A DNA stretch of 59,595 bases from an uncultured Candidatus Saccharibacteria bacterium (GCA_938041555.1 CALIAC010000003.1:1-59595), one strand, 5' to 3'. Positions 25,430 to 34,104 are shown, counted from the stretch's first letter. A program made the numbers and translations. Notes: generated by a model not told the origin, from the letters alone.

Positions 25430-25778
25430 TGACCAGCTAAACCTTGCAGTTTCTCGCTCCGCCTCTTGCTGGCTTCTTTTTCCTATTGTATTATTATGAA
25501 TATATTTTCTAAATACTCATTACCCATATCAGTGGTCGTGTGCCCTACATAGGCATTGTAAGCTATTCACTTTATCCCCACCAGTCACTCGTTTTTTGCG
25601 TCTTGCTTGATGATTCCACTGATGATTTTCACACCCATTCCAAGGGAGCTACCTTCAGCAATCACCAATTTTATAGCACGAAGAATCTATAGTACGGGAG
25701 GCTGTAACACCAAAGCATTCACCTACCCATAGCACAATTTTTTGCATTTGCACCACACTATGCTATACTAACCAAGTT
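25430..25778. other. Gene-free region
   Basis: No gene, tRNA or clear terminator is supported. The last 20 bases hold the TATACT box of the next gene (nine bases before its ATG). Confidence 0.5.
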
Positions 25779-26321
25779 ATGAATATGAAACCTGTCCTCA
25801 AACGTTATATTTCTGAATTTGTCTATGGTGCAGTCGATGGCACCGTCACGACCTTTGCCGTAGTGGCAGCCAGTGCTGGCGCAGGTATCTCGAGTGCAAT
25901 TATCTTGGTGCTGGGCGCAGCTAACCTTATCGCCGATGGCTTCTCGATGGGTGCCAGTGCCTACCTCGCGGCCAGTGCTGAGCATGATGAGTCAGCGCGG
26001 AGTACAAGCAAACGCGCCTCACCAAAAATCATCGGCTTCATGACCTTTGCTGCCTTCGTTGTCGTTGGTAGTGTGCCTGTCATCCCCTATCTTGCCCATG
26101 TGCTGGCACGCGGCTCGAGCGCGGCTCATCCTCTGCTGTTTTATATCAGCTCGGGAGCGACGGCGCTTACCTTTGTGGCAATTGGCTATGTTAAGGGTAA
26201 GGTTGGTGGTGAAAATCCATTCGTTGCCGCTCTGCAGACTCTCGCTCTCGGTGCTATTGCTGCTGCCCTGGCCTATGGCGCTGGGACAGTGCTCGCTGGA
26301 TGGCTTGGCGTACAGTTATAG
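25779..26321 (+). CDS. VIT1/CCC1-family membrane transporter
   Basis: 180 residues. The start SEFVYGAVDGTVTTFAVVAA, then LGAANLIADGFSMGASAYLA and three further hydrophobic segments in the second half, match the VIT1/CCC1 family of Fe2+/Mn2+ transporters. The family segment DGXXTTFA and the ADGFSMG helix are intact; the cytoplasmic metal-binding insert is very short. It would move iron or manganese out of the cytoplasm. Predicted leaderless, single gene. Confidence 0.88.
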   Translation: MNMKPVLKRYISEFVYGAVDGTVTTFAVVAASAGAGISSAIILVLGAANLIADGFSMGASAYLAASAEHDESARSTSKRASPKIIGFMTFAAFVVVGSVPVIPYLAHVLARGSSAAHPLLFYISSGATALTFVAIGYVKGKVGGENPFVAALQTLALGAIAAALAYGAGTVLAGWLGVQL

Positions 26322-26512
26322 GAGTAGTCAAGGGTCTTAATTACCTTGAATCTCTGTTATGTGGCTACTCTCTCACCATGACTTCCTTACCTTTCATAAA
26401 AATGAATATGCCTATTAGATATTCATTGTCTGCATAGGAAGCTCGGTGCAGGTCATAGGTCAGAAAGGCTGCTATTGTCACACACTATCTAGCGCTAATG
26501 TCTCCACGTATC

Positions 26513-26809
26513 TTATGACTCACTCTTTGGTAGCTGGTCGATCAGCTCCAGCAGCTTCTCCCAATCAGCTCGCCTGGTGTGGTCGATATCAACATCAACC
26601 GCATGGTCGCGAATCGCCCAGAGGAGCGGCTCTGCCTCTGGCGTGATCCATGGCTGCATCTCGAGCGGATAGGCCAGCTGGTCAGACATAAGCACTCCAT
26701 CGCCATAGTCATTTACCAGCGTGTCGATCGTATACTCGCGGCGAAGCATCCGCGCCCAATTCTGGCACAGTGTGATGGCTTCTTCTCGCGTGAGGGCTGG
26801 CTCACTCAT
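26513..26809 (-). CDS. Unknown protein of 98 residues coupled to mutY
   Basis: An acidic, Trp-rich protein beginning MSEPALTREEAITLCQNWAR and ending in ELIDQLPKSES. Its ATG overlaps the mutY stop as ATGA, so it is translated with mutY. No family is recognised and no membrane segment is present. A role with DNA repair is suggested only by the coupling. Confidence 0.6.
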   Translation of the reverse strand: MSEPALTREEAITLCQNWARMLRREYTIDTLVNDYGDGVLMSDQLAYPLEMQPWITPEAEPLLWAIRDHAVDVDIDHTRRADWEKLLELIDQLPKSES

Positions 26810-27561
26810 ATCAAACCATCCTTTCGTAGCCCACTAAGCGCGGCAGCAAAACGCGGGTCACCGTGCAGCTCCTGGGTAATGGCGCTCAGTGGTTGCCCCT
26901 GCGCTATGCGCCGCACAATTTCGCCCCGCATCTGACGCAGGCTGCCAGCAAAGCGCGACTGCCGCGTGTAGTGCCGGCTGGTGCCGAGCTGACCCTTGCC
27001 CGCCGCCTTCAGCTCAGCGCCGTAGTCCATTAGCGCCCAGAACCACTGGCGGGGCTGCTCTTTATCCATCGTCTGCTCCACCAGCGCCAACACATCCCTA
27101 TCTGCCACGCGCTCCTGCCCAGCAAAAAAGTGATTAAAATACACTGTGCGGATATTGGTCTCTACAAAGGCGGTTGGGATTTGATGCACGTAGTTCATGA
27201 TGGCCCCAGCGGTATTCGCACCAATACCAGGCAGCGCCACAAGGTCGGCCTGCGTCGCAATAGGTGCACCAGCAGCAATCGCCTGCGCCACGCTGTGGAG
27301 GTACTTGGCCCGGCGGTTATACCCCAAACCCTGCCAGGCCTGTAGCACCGCCGGTAGTTGGGCCGCTGCTAAGGCCTCAATGGTCGGGAACTGCGCAGTA
27401 AACTCGGCAAACTTAGGTAGCACCCGCGCCACCTGCGTCTGCTGCAGCATCAGCTCACTCGCCAGCACATAGTACAGCGTCGGCTGGCTGCGCCACGGCA
27501 TGGGGCGGTAGAGCTGCTTGGCTTTGTGCCATATCATGGCTTGGAATTGCGCTGTGTCCAT
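26806..27561 (-). CDS. mutY: Adenine DNA glycosylase MutY, minimal form without Fe-S cluster
   Basis: 251 residues against about 350. The catalytic Glu motif ASELMLQQTQV (Glu36), the helix-hairpin-helix LPGIGANTAGA (110-120) and the VETNIRTV segment (Glu134 at the position where MutY has Asp) are present. The CX6CX2CX5C cluster after DYGAELKAAGKG is replaced by a Cys-free stretch (LGTSRHYTRQSRFAGS), and the C-terminal 8-oxoG-recognition domain is missing. It probably removes A opposite 8-oxoG. Divergent from a small membrane gene through a palindromic promoter. An endonuclease III-like function is an alternative. Confidence 0.85.
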   Translation of the reverse strand: MDTAQFQAMIWHKAKQLYRPMPWRSQPTLYYVLASELMLQQTQVARVLPKFAEFTAQFPTIEALAAAQLPAVLQAWQGLGYNRRAKYLHSVAQAIAAGAPIATQADLVALPGIGANTAGAIMNYVHQIPTAFVETNIRTVYFNHFFAGQERVADRDVLALVEQTMDKEQPRQWFWALMDYGAELKAAGKGQLGTSRHYTRQSRFAGSLRQMRGEIVRRIAQGQPLSAITQELHGDPRFAAALSGLRKDGLI

Positions 27562-27581
27562 AAGTATAGTATACTAGAAGG
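27562..27581. promoter_or_regulatory. Palindromic bidirectional promoter (AGTATACT)
   Basis: The two start codons (27561 minus, 27582 plus) are 20 bases apart. The perfect palindrome AGTATACT at 27568-27575 places TATACT on both strands, each six bases before its ATG, so one core serves two divergent leaderless genes. Confidence 0.65.
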
Positions 27582-27755
27582 ATGAAACTATCTCGACTTA
27601 TTCTCACAATCGCTATTGTCATTATTGCCGCGTGGCTACTTGGTGTTGTACTAAAGCTAGCCGCATGGGTTATCAACGGGCTGCTCTCGCTCGCCGCAAT
27701 CGTCGTCGTTATCTGGCTTATTATGATGTTTATCGAGAGCCGTAAGCAGAAATAA
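27582..27755 (+). CDS. Small two-pass membrane protein of 57 residues
   Basis: ATG at 27582, TAA at 27753-27755. It is almost entirely hydrophobic: LILTIAIVIIAAWLLGVVL (5-23) and a second segment LLSLAAIVVVIWLIMMF (35-51), then the basic tail IESRKQK. The segments could form a hairpin. Predicted leaderless (TATACT six bases upstream). The family is not recognised; it may be an envelope microprotein. Confidence 0.6.
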   Translation: MKLSRLILTIAIVIIAAWLLGVVLKLAAWVINGLLSLAAIVVVIWLIMMFIESRKQK

Positions 27756-28074
27756 TTTTCTGAGCTGCGCCGCTCTGTTATATTAGCTTATCGTGACAAC
27801 TGAGCCAAGAATAGCTGGCGCTGTTCGTTTTGTAAAATTTCCCCTTCTTCGTCTTCGCTATGCTCTTGTGCGAGACAATACAGTTGTAAGAGCTGCGCGT
27901 CATTTTCCCTTAGCTCTATGTAAAAGGTTTGGTTTTTATCTCACTCCCATAGGGTGTTTTCTTGTAAAGCGAGAGTGGTATGGGGTACTAGCATAGCAAT
28001 ACATCGCTTGAGTATACGCATACTCCACCTCTGTTACTATGTTTTCACTCGTCGACCGTACCTGGCTCATGCGC
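27756..28074. other. Gene-free region
   Basis: A 67-codon frame starting at a GTG (27793-27996) has TATATT eight bases upstream, which fits the local promoter style, but the predicted protein is unlike anything I know and lacks other support; it is not called. Nothing else is seen. Confidence 0.4.
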
Positions 28075-28087
28075 TATACTAAGAACA

Positions 28088-28354
28088 ATGGATGATGAAC
28101 TATATCTTGATGAAGTCGTGGAGGTGGTGGCGATTTTTCGGCGTGGGTACCAGCCATGTCAGCCAGTCAAATTTCGGCGCGGCAATGGCCAGGAAGTGAC
28201 GATCAGGCGAATCGGCCTAGGCTTTGAGCATCAGCGCGGTGCACGTACGGTGCATATCTTCGATGTAACAGATGAGCAGGCTGATTACCGCCTGGAGTTT
28301 GACAGCATCACACTGGTATGGCGGCTCACACGCGAGGCCGATCATGTCTCATAG
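28088..28354 (+). CDS. Unknown 88-residue protein coupled to a Y-family polymerase
   Basis: It begins MDDELYLDEVVEVVAIFRRG and has mixed beta-strand character (VKFRRGNGQEVTIRRIGLGF, VHIFDVTDEQADYRLEFD). TATACT lies seven bases before the ATG. The last 11 bases overlap the start of the polymerase gene, so they form an operon. No known family; a DNA-binding or clamp-like accessory role is inference from coupling only. Confidence 0.65.
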   Translation: MDDELYLDEVVEVVAIFRRGYQPCQPVKFRRGNGQEVTIRRIGLGFEHQRGARTVHIFDVTDEQADYRLEFDSITLVWRLTREADHVS

Positions 28355-29576
28355 CAATATCAATCCCGCCTCACCACTGATGATGCATATTGATCTCAAT
28401 AGCTGCTTTGCCACGATCGAGCAGCAATCTCGGCCGTTGCTCCGCCACCGGCCAGTTGTCATCGTTAATCGGCGCAACCAACACGCGGCTATCGTCACCG
28501 CAAGCTACGAGGCCAAAGCGCGTGGTGTCCGTACCGGCATGCGCCTACCAGCAGCGCGGCTTCTCTGCCCCAATATCGTCCCGCTAGAAAGCGATCCACC
28601 CAAGTATCGCTATGTCTACCACCGACTTGCAACCATCCTCAGCGACTACTCGCCCAGTGCCACCATGAAAAGCATTGATGAGGGGGTAGTCGACCTCAGC
28701 CAAAGCCCGCCCGACATCCGGGCACGCGGCGCGCTGGCAATCGGCCAGGAGATCAAGCAGCGCCTCCGTAGCGAAGTTGGCGACTATATGCGCTGCAATG
28801 TTGGCATTGGCACCAACCGCTGGCTAGCTAAGATTGCTGCCGGTATCAATAAGCCTGACGGCCTGACTTGCATCACTGCAGACAATCTCCACGCAGTGCT
28901 TGCCACGCTATCGCTCGAAGACCTTACTGGTATCGCCACTGGCTACAGCAAGCGCCTCCACCAGGTTGGTATCCAGACACCACTGGACTTTCTGGCCGCA
29001 GACGAAGCAACGCTCGAGCACATGGTGTTTCATGGCAAGCCGGGACGCGACTGGTACAAGCGGCTGCGCGGTTGGGAGGTAGATAATGATGAGCGCCCAC
29101 TTAAGACAGTCGGGCGACAGTTCGTCCTTGATCAGCCAAACCTCAATTACGATCAAGTCTTGCGCCGCTTCCACGTCCTATGCGAAGACATCGCGGCTGC
29201 GCTCCGGCAGCAATACGTGCGTGCCCGTGGTGTACGTCTCTATGTCAAAAACTATCAAATAGGCCGCTGGCACAACCACGAGCGCCGCGAGCATCCACTA
29301 TGTGATGGCACCACGCTCTTTCATATCGTCAAGCGACTCACCCAATCGATGCCACTGCCCGCCTATGAGATTGGCATATCGTGTTATCTTCTTACGAGCG
29401 AGACAGACGCACAGCTCGCACTCTTCGACGACCCATCAGCTCGCCACGCTCTCACTGCTGCAATCGACGAGATCAACCAATTCTACGGCCCACACACCGT
29501 CCAGCCAGCCGATACTCTCGGCATTGCCACGCAGATGAAGCGCAAAATACCATTTGGCAGTGTGCGATATTTATGA
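28344..29576 (+). CDS. Y-family (DinB/UmuC-like) translesion DNA polymerase
   Basis: 410 residues. The catalytic palm motifs MHIDLNSCFATIEQQSRPLL (first Asp) and MKSIDEGVVDLS (Asp-Glu), the finger segment YEAKARGVRTGMRLP and the helix-hairpin-helix-like VGIGTNRWLAKIAAGINKPD are intact. The start ATG at 28344 overlaps the upstream gene; longer frames upstream are shadows. The little-finger domain (280-400) is divergent, and no clear clamp-binding peptide is seen at the C-terminus (QMKRKIPFGSVRYL). It bypasses DNA lesions. Confidence 0.9.
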   Translation: MSHSNINPASPLMMHIDLNSCFATIEQQSRPLLRHRPVVIVNRRNQHAAIVTASYEAKARGVRTGMRLPAARLLCPNIVPLESDPPKYRYVYHRLATILSDYSPSATMKSIDEGVVDLSQSPPDIRARGALAIGQEIKQRLRSEVGDYMRCNVGIGTNRWLAKIAAGINKPDGLTCITADNLHAVLATLSLEDLTGIATGYSKRLHQVGIQTPLDFLAADEATLEHMVFHGKPGRDWYKRLRGWEVDNDERPLKTVGRQFVLDQPNLNYDQVLRRFHVLCEDIAAALRQQYVRARGVRLYVKNYQIGRWHNHERREHPLCDGTTLFHIVKRLTQSMPLPAYEIGISCYLLTSETDAQLALFDDPSARHALTAAIDEINQFYGPHTVQPADTLGIATQMKRKIPFGSVRYL

Positions 29577-30344
29577 GCGCTCACCGTGCACTATCGCCAT
29601 TAGCTCATCGTGCACGACACCATTAGACACAAGCGCACCACAAAATGGCTGCGCATAATTAAGCGGCTGGCCCGATACACTCGTCATCTTACCACCAGCC
29701 TCCTCAACAATAACGTGCACCGCTGCCATATCATACGCATTCACCTTCTCGGCATAATACCCAACGAAGCGCCCCTCTGCCACGCGGACACTCTTGGCTA
29801 CTGCACCACTAATGCTTGCTGTGCTCACCTTGCGTTCGATCAGCTTATCATAATATTCATGGCGACGAATATTTGCATAGCTACACGACGCCGCAAAGAT
29901 CCCCTCTGTGAGCGTCTGGCGATTCACCTGCAGCCGCGTACCGTTGCAAAAGGCATCATGGCCACGCACTGCCCAGTAGAGCCGATCTGTCATTGGTTCA
30001 TAGCCAACGCCGACGGTTGGCACACCATCAACCACTAACGCAAGTGAAAACATTGCTGTGGGCACGCCCCAGGTAAAGGCCTTTGTGCCGTCGACTGGGT
30101 CGCACAGCCACTTTCGCCCAAGGCCATAACTCGCCGTGCTCTCCTCTTCGCCAATGACGCCATCATCCGGAAAGGTCTCGTGGAGGCGCTGGATCACCAA
30201 CGAGTTGATTGTTGTATCGGCAATTGTCACTGGCGTGCCATCCGCCTTGGTCTGGCGCTGTTGGTCGCCATCAAAATAGCGGCGCATAACACCGCCCGCC
30301 TCGCGAGCAATCCGCTGCGCGGTATGAAGTTCTTGTTCGTACAT
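29571..30344 (-). CDS. Inositol-monophosphatase-family phosphatase
   Basis: 257 residues. Motif A DPVDGTKAFTWG (binds two metals with the earlier GEEES) and the C-terminal segment YDMAAVHVIVEEAGG are present; the latter has Tyr-Asp where Trp-Asp is usual. The GEE glutamates and the DPxDGT aspartates are kept. The substrate could be inositol phosphate, histidinol phosphate, NADP or PAP. TATACT seven bases before the ATG at 30344 selects this start over a longer frame. It overlaps the polymerase tail by six bases. Confidence 0.85.
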   Translation of the reverse strand: MYEQELHTAQRIAREAGGVMRRYFDGDQQRQTKADGTPVTIADTTINSLVIQRLHETFPDDGVIGEEESTASYGLGRKWLCDPVDGTKAFTWGVPTAMFSLALVVDGVPTVGVGYEPMTDRLYWAVRGHDAFCNGTRLQVNRQTLTEGIFAASCSYANIRRHEYYDKLIERKVSTASISGAVAKSVRVAEGRFVGYYAEKVNAYDMAAVHVIVEEAGGKMTSVSGQPLNYAQPFCGALVSNGVVHDELMAIVHGERS

Positions 30345-30480
30345 GCTCATCAGTATATACCGTTGGCTCTTGTGAGTGCAATACTGAGACGCTCCCATTA
30401 CCATAGCTGGAAGGATATCGGCCATGCTATCTCCTATCCGCAAAACCAAAATATACAGCGAAAAAGCAATCACTCTCCCC

Positions 30481-30509
30481 TTGTCATTACTATACACTCG
30501 GTGTATAGT
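30481..30509 (+). promoter_or_regulatory. Promoter with an operator-like palindrome inside its spacer
   Basis: TTGTCA (30481-30486), a 17-base spacer and TATAGT (30504-30509). A perfect inverted repeat ACTATACAC (30489-30497) / GTGTATAGT (30501-30509), with a three-base centre, fills the spacer and the -10, a position where a bound dimeric repressor would block RNA polymerase. Confidence 0.6.
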
Positions 30510-30553
30510 AGATAATATCACTAGTATTATTTTAACCGAATGAGGATAAAGCA

Positions 30554-31501
30554 ATGGCAAAAAAGCTTCTGAAAATTCTGGGTATCATCATAGCAATACT
30601 CTTCGTGTGCTTCGTGCTGCTTGTGCTTTATATGAACTATCTCAACCAAAGCATTACTGGCGACGACGGCGTGGCGAAGGACTACGCTGCGAAATTGAGC
30701 CCCAGTGGCACGCTAGAGCAGCGTTATACTAAGCCAGGCCCCTACCACGTTGCGCACCACACTCATCGCAGCGATAGCACAGCCATCAAAGAGTATCATA
30801 TCTACACTCCACAGCGCACCGCTCCAGACCAAACCTTCCCACTTGTGCTAATGGTCAATGGCACCGCCACCTACGCGTCTACTTATGCGCCAATCTTCGA
30901 GCATTTAGCCAGCTGGGGTTTTGTTGTCATTGGTAATGAGGATGGCTGGCCAGGCACTGGCGCAACGACATCGATCATGCTTGATGCTGCACTAGAGCTC
31001 AACACTGCAGAGGATAGCCCCATCAAAGGCTTCGTCAATACAAGCAAAATCGGCATCGCTGGGCATTCCCAAGGCGGAGCCGGTGCTATCAATGCCGCGA
31101 CAAAATACGGCAATAGTAACCACTACACCTCTCTCTACACTGCTAGCGCCGTCGGCCATGACACCGCAAACGGCAACAACTGGCACTACGACACCAGCAA
31201 GCTCAAGACAGCCACCTACATGATGGCTGGTACCGGCCCAAGCGACAACCTCGCCATTAGCCCACTGGGCGACCTGCAGCAGAACTTTCGCGCTCTTAAT
31301 GCAGACAAGCCGAGCGTAATAGCACGGCGCAAGACCGTTGGTCACAAAGATGTACTGGAATATGGCGATGCCTACATGACTGCCTGGTTCCTCTGGACGC
31401 TGAGCGACAACACCGAAGCAAAAGCGGTCTTCGCTGGTGACAACGCCGAACTCCGGCATAACAGCGACTGGCAGGATGTAGAGACAAAGCACATACAATA
31501 A
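30554..31501 (+). CDS. Membrane-anchored alpha/beta hydrolase
   Basis: 315 residues. An N-terminal membrane anchor (IIIAILFVCFVLLVLYMNYL, about 11-31) precedes an external alpha/beta-hydrolase domain: LVLMVNGTATYASTYAPIFE (oxyanion region), GFVVIGNEDGWPGTG, and the nucleophile elbow GIAGHSQGGAGAI. The late His is probably that in VGHKDVLEYGD. It resembles dienelactone-hydrolase/cutinase-like lipases and acyl esterases acting outside the membrane. The ATG follows SD AGGA by about eight bases; it has a leader of about 38 bases and a probable operator, so expression is likely regulated. Confidence 0.82.
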   Translation: MAKKLLKILGIIIAILFVCFVLLVLYMNYLNQSITGDDGVAKDYAAKLSPSGTLEQRYTKPGPYHVAHHTHRSDSTAIKEYHIYTPQRTAPDQTFPLVLMVNGTATYASTYAPIFEHLASWGFVVIGNEDGWPGTGATTSIMLDAALELNTAEDSPIKGFVNTSKIGIAGHSQGGAGAINAATKYGNSNHYTSLYTASAVGHDTANGNNWHYDTSKLKTATYMMAGTGPSDNLAISPLGDLQQNFRALNADKPSVIARRKTVGHKDVLEYGDAYMTAWFLWTLSDNTEAKAVFAGDNAELRHNSDWQDVETKHIQ

Positions 31502-31515
31502 AGCTAAAGCTCACG

Positions 31516-31547
31516 CTACGCTAGCCAAGAAACGGCTAGCGTAGTTT
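31516..31547. terminator. Bidirectional terminator between two hydrolase genes
   Basis: An eleven-pair stem CTACGCTAGCC (31516-31526) with GGCTAGCGTAG (31534-31544), followed by TTT on the plus strand; the genes converge here. Confidence 0.7.
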
Positions 31548-31552
31548 CATAG

Positions 31553-32134
31553 CTAACGCTCTATTGCGTCGCACACTGCCGCCACATACCGCGGATCATC
31601 TACTACATGCCCAGCGCCTTCTACCACTGTGCCATGGACGGTAGGGATATGTTGCACGGCAGTATCAAAGACAAGTTTCATCTCTGGCCACTTAATAAAC
31701 TCCTCCGAGCCAACGAAAATCTGCACAGGGCACGTAATACGCTGCGCAGCCGCTACCAAGCTCACCTGCTTAGCATATTCAAGTCGTCGCTTACCAATAG
31801 TGCGCCAATTGCGCTTAGACCAATACTGCGCACACTCTGCAAATGATGGTGACAGCGAGAAGAGCCACAGCTCACTTGGTGCTTGCTCACACGCCGCCAA
31901 GAACGCAATACACGCCCCAAATGAGAAGCCAGCCAGGATGGTCTCAGCTGGATCATACTGCCGATACCGCTCTTGTAGCGTCTGCAACCACTGTTTTTGC
32001 ATAGTGCGATGCCATTGAATTGGTACAAATTCCACTGCGTAGCCCATCGCTCGCCAGCGGCTCATCAGTGTATCGTAATCGCGGTCGGCGCGCCCTTCTT
32101 GGAAGCCCGGCACAAAAAGAATCGTTTTATTCAT
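31553..32134 (-). CDS. Alpha/beta hydrolase, serine hydrolase type
   Basis: 193 residues. It starts with the strand-loop TILFVPGFQEGRADRDYDTL, has the nucleophile elbow LAGFSFGACIAFL (GXSXG), a late strand VQIFVGSEEFIKWPEM with the acid residue, and the catalytic His in VVEGAGHVVDD. There is no signal or anchor, so it is cytoplasmic. The substrate is unknown; small esterases or thioesterases are likely. Convergent with the membrane hydrolase. Confidence 0.78.
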   Translation of the reverse strand: MNKTILFVPGFQEGRADRDYDTLMSRWRAMGYAVEFVPIQWHRTMQKQWLQTLQERYRQYDPAETILAGFSFGACIAFLAACEQAPSELWLFSLSPSFAECAQYWSKRNWRTIGKRRLEYAKQVSLVAAAQRITCPVQIFVGSEEFIKWPEMKLVFDTAVQHIPTVHGTVVEGAGHVVDDPRYVAAVCDAIER

Positions 32135-32430
32135 ACAGCTATAATGTCACATTTCTAGTGGTAGCACAATAGTTTCCTAGCTTACTTTCAGGACCACCTC
32201 CCTCCTGCCTACTATTTTGTCTGTGAAATATCAGAAATTGCTACTACGCCATAGTCAAGCTTTTCAGCTCCCGCACTAGGAAGCGATTTTTGAGCGTACT
32301 TGTTTATTCTTATTACAGAATAACCCTCTCTGTCGCTATGAGAGGTAGACTGACACAAGGCAAACATTAGTCAAATATTCTCAACCAGTACCACGGCAAG
32401 AAACAACCTATCGCTTCACCCTCTTCTCCG
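32135..32430. other. Gene-free region
   Basis: Nothing is recognised on either strand apart from the TATACT box of the next gene at its right edge. Confidence 0.5.
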
Positions 32431-32443
32431 CTATACTAGATAT

Positions 32444-33106
32444 ATGATAACACTAACGAAATTCGCCCACTCCTGCTTTACTATCACAATTGATGGCCAG
32501 AGCTTGGTCGTCGACCCAGGCGTATACACCGACGACTTTGCTATGCCGCAGCAAGTCGCGGCAGTTCTCATTACCCATGCGCATCCCGACCACTGTAGCC
32601 CTGCGCTCATCAAGCGTATTATACAGGCATTTCCTGAAGCAGAGATTATAAGTATTGACGATATCATTGTAGATAGTACAACGATATCTTTGCCAGAAGG
32701 CACACTCTCTGTCCGCCATGCAATAGCCGCGGTGCCTGGCGATACACATCAGATCGGGCCATTCACGCTTGAGTTCTTTGGCGGTGAGCATGCTGTGGTG
32801 AGTCCAGACATTCCGCGCCTCCACAATCTTGCCGCGCTGATCAACAATCGTATCTACTACCCTGGCGATTCCTTCGCTTTGCCTCAGCGCCCCATCGACG
32901 TCCTCGCTCTGCCAGTGGCCGCACCATGGCTCAAGTTCTCCGAGGTGCGCAGCTTCTTGCAGGCTGTCGCCCCAAGCCTCGCCTTCCCTGTTCATGACGC
33001 TATCTTGAGCGACGCTGGCAAGGGATTGATTGATGCACTGTGCACAGCAGCGGCAACTGAGGTTGGAGTGAAGTATAAGCGGATAGAAACGATAGAGCTA
33101 TCGTAA
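32444..33106 (+). CDS. MBL-fold metal-dependent hydrolase (UlaG-like)
   Basis: 220 residues. The zinc motif ITHAHPDHCSP (HXHXDH), a later FFGGEHAVVSPDI and YYPGDSFALP, and a final PVHDAILSD give the usual metal ligands. The N-terminal FAHSCFTITIDGQSLVVDPG is typical of the UlaG/RNase-Z-like subgroup that hydrolyses lactones or phosphodiesters. TATACT six bases before the ATG. No neighbouring pathway genes indicate a substrate. Confidence 0.85.
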   Translation: MITLTKFAHSCFTITIDGQSLVVDPGVYTDDFAMPQQVAAVLITHAHPDHCSPALIKRIIQAFPEAEIISIDDIIVDSTTISLPEGTLSVRHAIAAVPGDTHQIGPFTLEFFGGEHAVVSPDIPRLHNLAALINNRIYYPGDSFALPQRPIDVLALPVAAPWLKFSEVRSFLQAVAPSLAFPVHDAILSDAGKGLIDALCTAAATEVGVKYKRIETIELS

Positions 33107-33148
33107 CTAGTTAGTCTCTATTTTATTCTTATTACACCCGCAACACGC

Positions 33149-33574
33149 TTATGATTTTCGTGACTTTGCAGGGTCTCGCAGCACCCGATCGCTCCACCCC
33201 TGCCAGCGGCCGAAGCTGCTCTGCTTGGATAGATCCAGGAACTCGCCAGTGCTCCATTCCACCAGCCGCATGCCAAGCTGGTGGATAAGATACGCAAATA
33301 CCTCTGTTGGCTCCCTACTACCCCTGACGCGCAGCCCCATAGTGATGAGTTGCTCCCTATGTTTGCTCAGGCTGAATTCGATCAGCCACTCTTTCTTCTC
33401 CATAACAAGCCACGACGGGTCGCGCGTGTCTAGGTGCGCATCGCATGCTTTGGCAGCCTTTTCAAGCTCGGTAATCATCTGCTGGTGCTCGAGCGGCACG
33501 CAGTCTTCTTCCGTCAGGTCGTCGACCGACTGGACATGGCGTTTTGTTTTGATTGCGGTGAGATCCCAGCTCAT
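33149..33574 (-). CDS. Unknown protein of 141 residues at the end of the aspS operon
   Basis: A mixed alpha/beta protein beginning MSWDLTAIKTKRHVQSVDDL, with a central VMEKKEWLIEFSLSKHREQL and a Trp-rich basic end (SSFGRWQGWSDRVLRDPAK). Its ATG overlaps the stop of the P-loop gene (ATGA), so the two are coupled. No family is recognised. Confidence 0.6.
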   Translation of the reverse strand: MSWDLTAIKTKRHVQSVDDLTEEDCVPLEHQQMITELEKAAKACDAHLDTRDPSWLVMEKKEWLIEFSLSKHREQLITMGLRVRGSREPTEVFAYLIHQLGMRLVEWSTGEFLDLSKQSSFGRWQGWSDRVLRDPAKSRKS

Positions 33575-34104
33575 AGAACGTCCTTTGCTTGTGGATCTAC
33601 TCGCGTGAGGATTGTCCGCAACACTGTGTCACTCGGCTGCGTGCAATCTATGGTTGTTGCGCCAATCTTCCGAAAGCTATCTTCGTAGACTGGCCAATAG
33701 CGAATGATATTTTCTAGCTCGCCAGGTTCCTGACCGTAGCTACCGGCTGGGCGCTGAGCGATTCGCTGCCGCAAGACTTCCTCGCTCGGATACTCAAGGA
33801 GAAAAATAGCGTCAAACAAATATGCATACTGATACAAATCATGGGCCGAGCCAAAGACACCCGTCAGTCCATGAGACTGCCGTATAATATTCTCCAGCCT
33901 ACCACTGATAACTCGCCATTCATGATGTAAATTAAGCGGCTCTACCGGCTCATCGGTTTCTGCCGCTGGGATATTCGTCTCTTTGTGTACCCACCCTGCA
34001 AAGCCTTCGTCGATATCGTACGTTTGGTATCCTCGACTGCGAAATATGTTACGTAATGTTGTCTTGCCAGAGCCTGCAACACCAGTGACGAGGTAAGCTG
34101 TCAC
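33571..34104 (-). CDS. P-loop nucleoside/nucleotide kinase-like protein
   Basis: 177 residues. The N-terminal Walker A is VTGVAGSGKTTLRNIF; downstream there is a DIDEGFAGW acceptor region, a lid-like AQRPAGSYGQEPGELENIIR segment and a strand AIFLLEYPSEEVLRQRI (adenylate-kinase-like). The substrate is unknown. GTG start, overlapping the aspS stop (GTGA), so it is translated after aspS. Confidence 0.72.
   Translation of the reverse strand: MTAYLVTGVAGSGKTTLRNIFRSRGYQTYDIDEGFAGWVHKETNIPAAETDEPVEPLNLHHEWRVISGRLENIIRQSHGLTGVFGSAHDLYQYAYLFDAIFLLEYPSEEVLRQRIAQRPAGSYGQEPGELENIIRYWPVYEDSFRKIGATTIDCTQPSDTVLRTILTRVDPQAKDVL

Noticed and set aside
27793..27996. 67-codon frame with GTG start
   Set aside because: TATATT lies at a fitting distance, but the product shows no protein-like conservation cues; left as a weak possibility.
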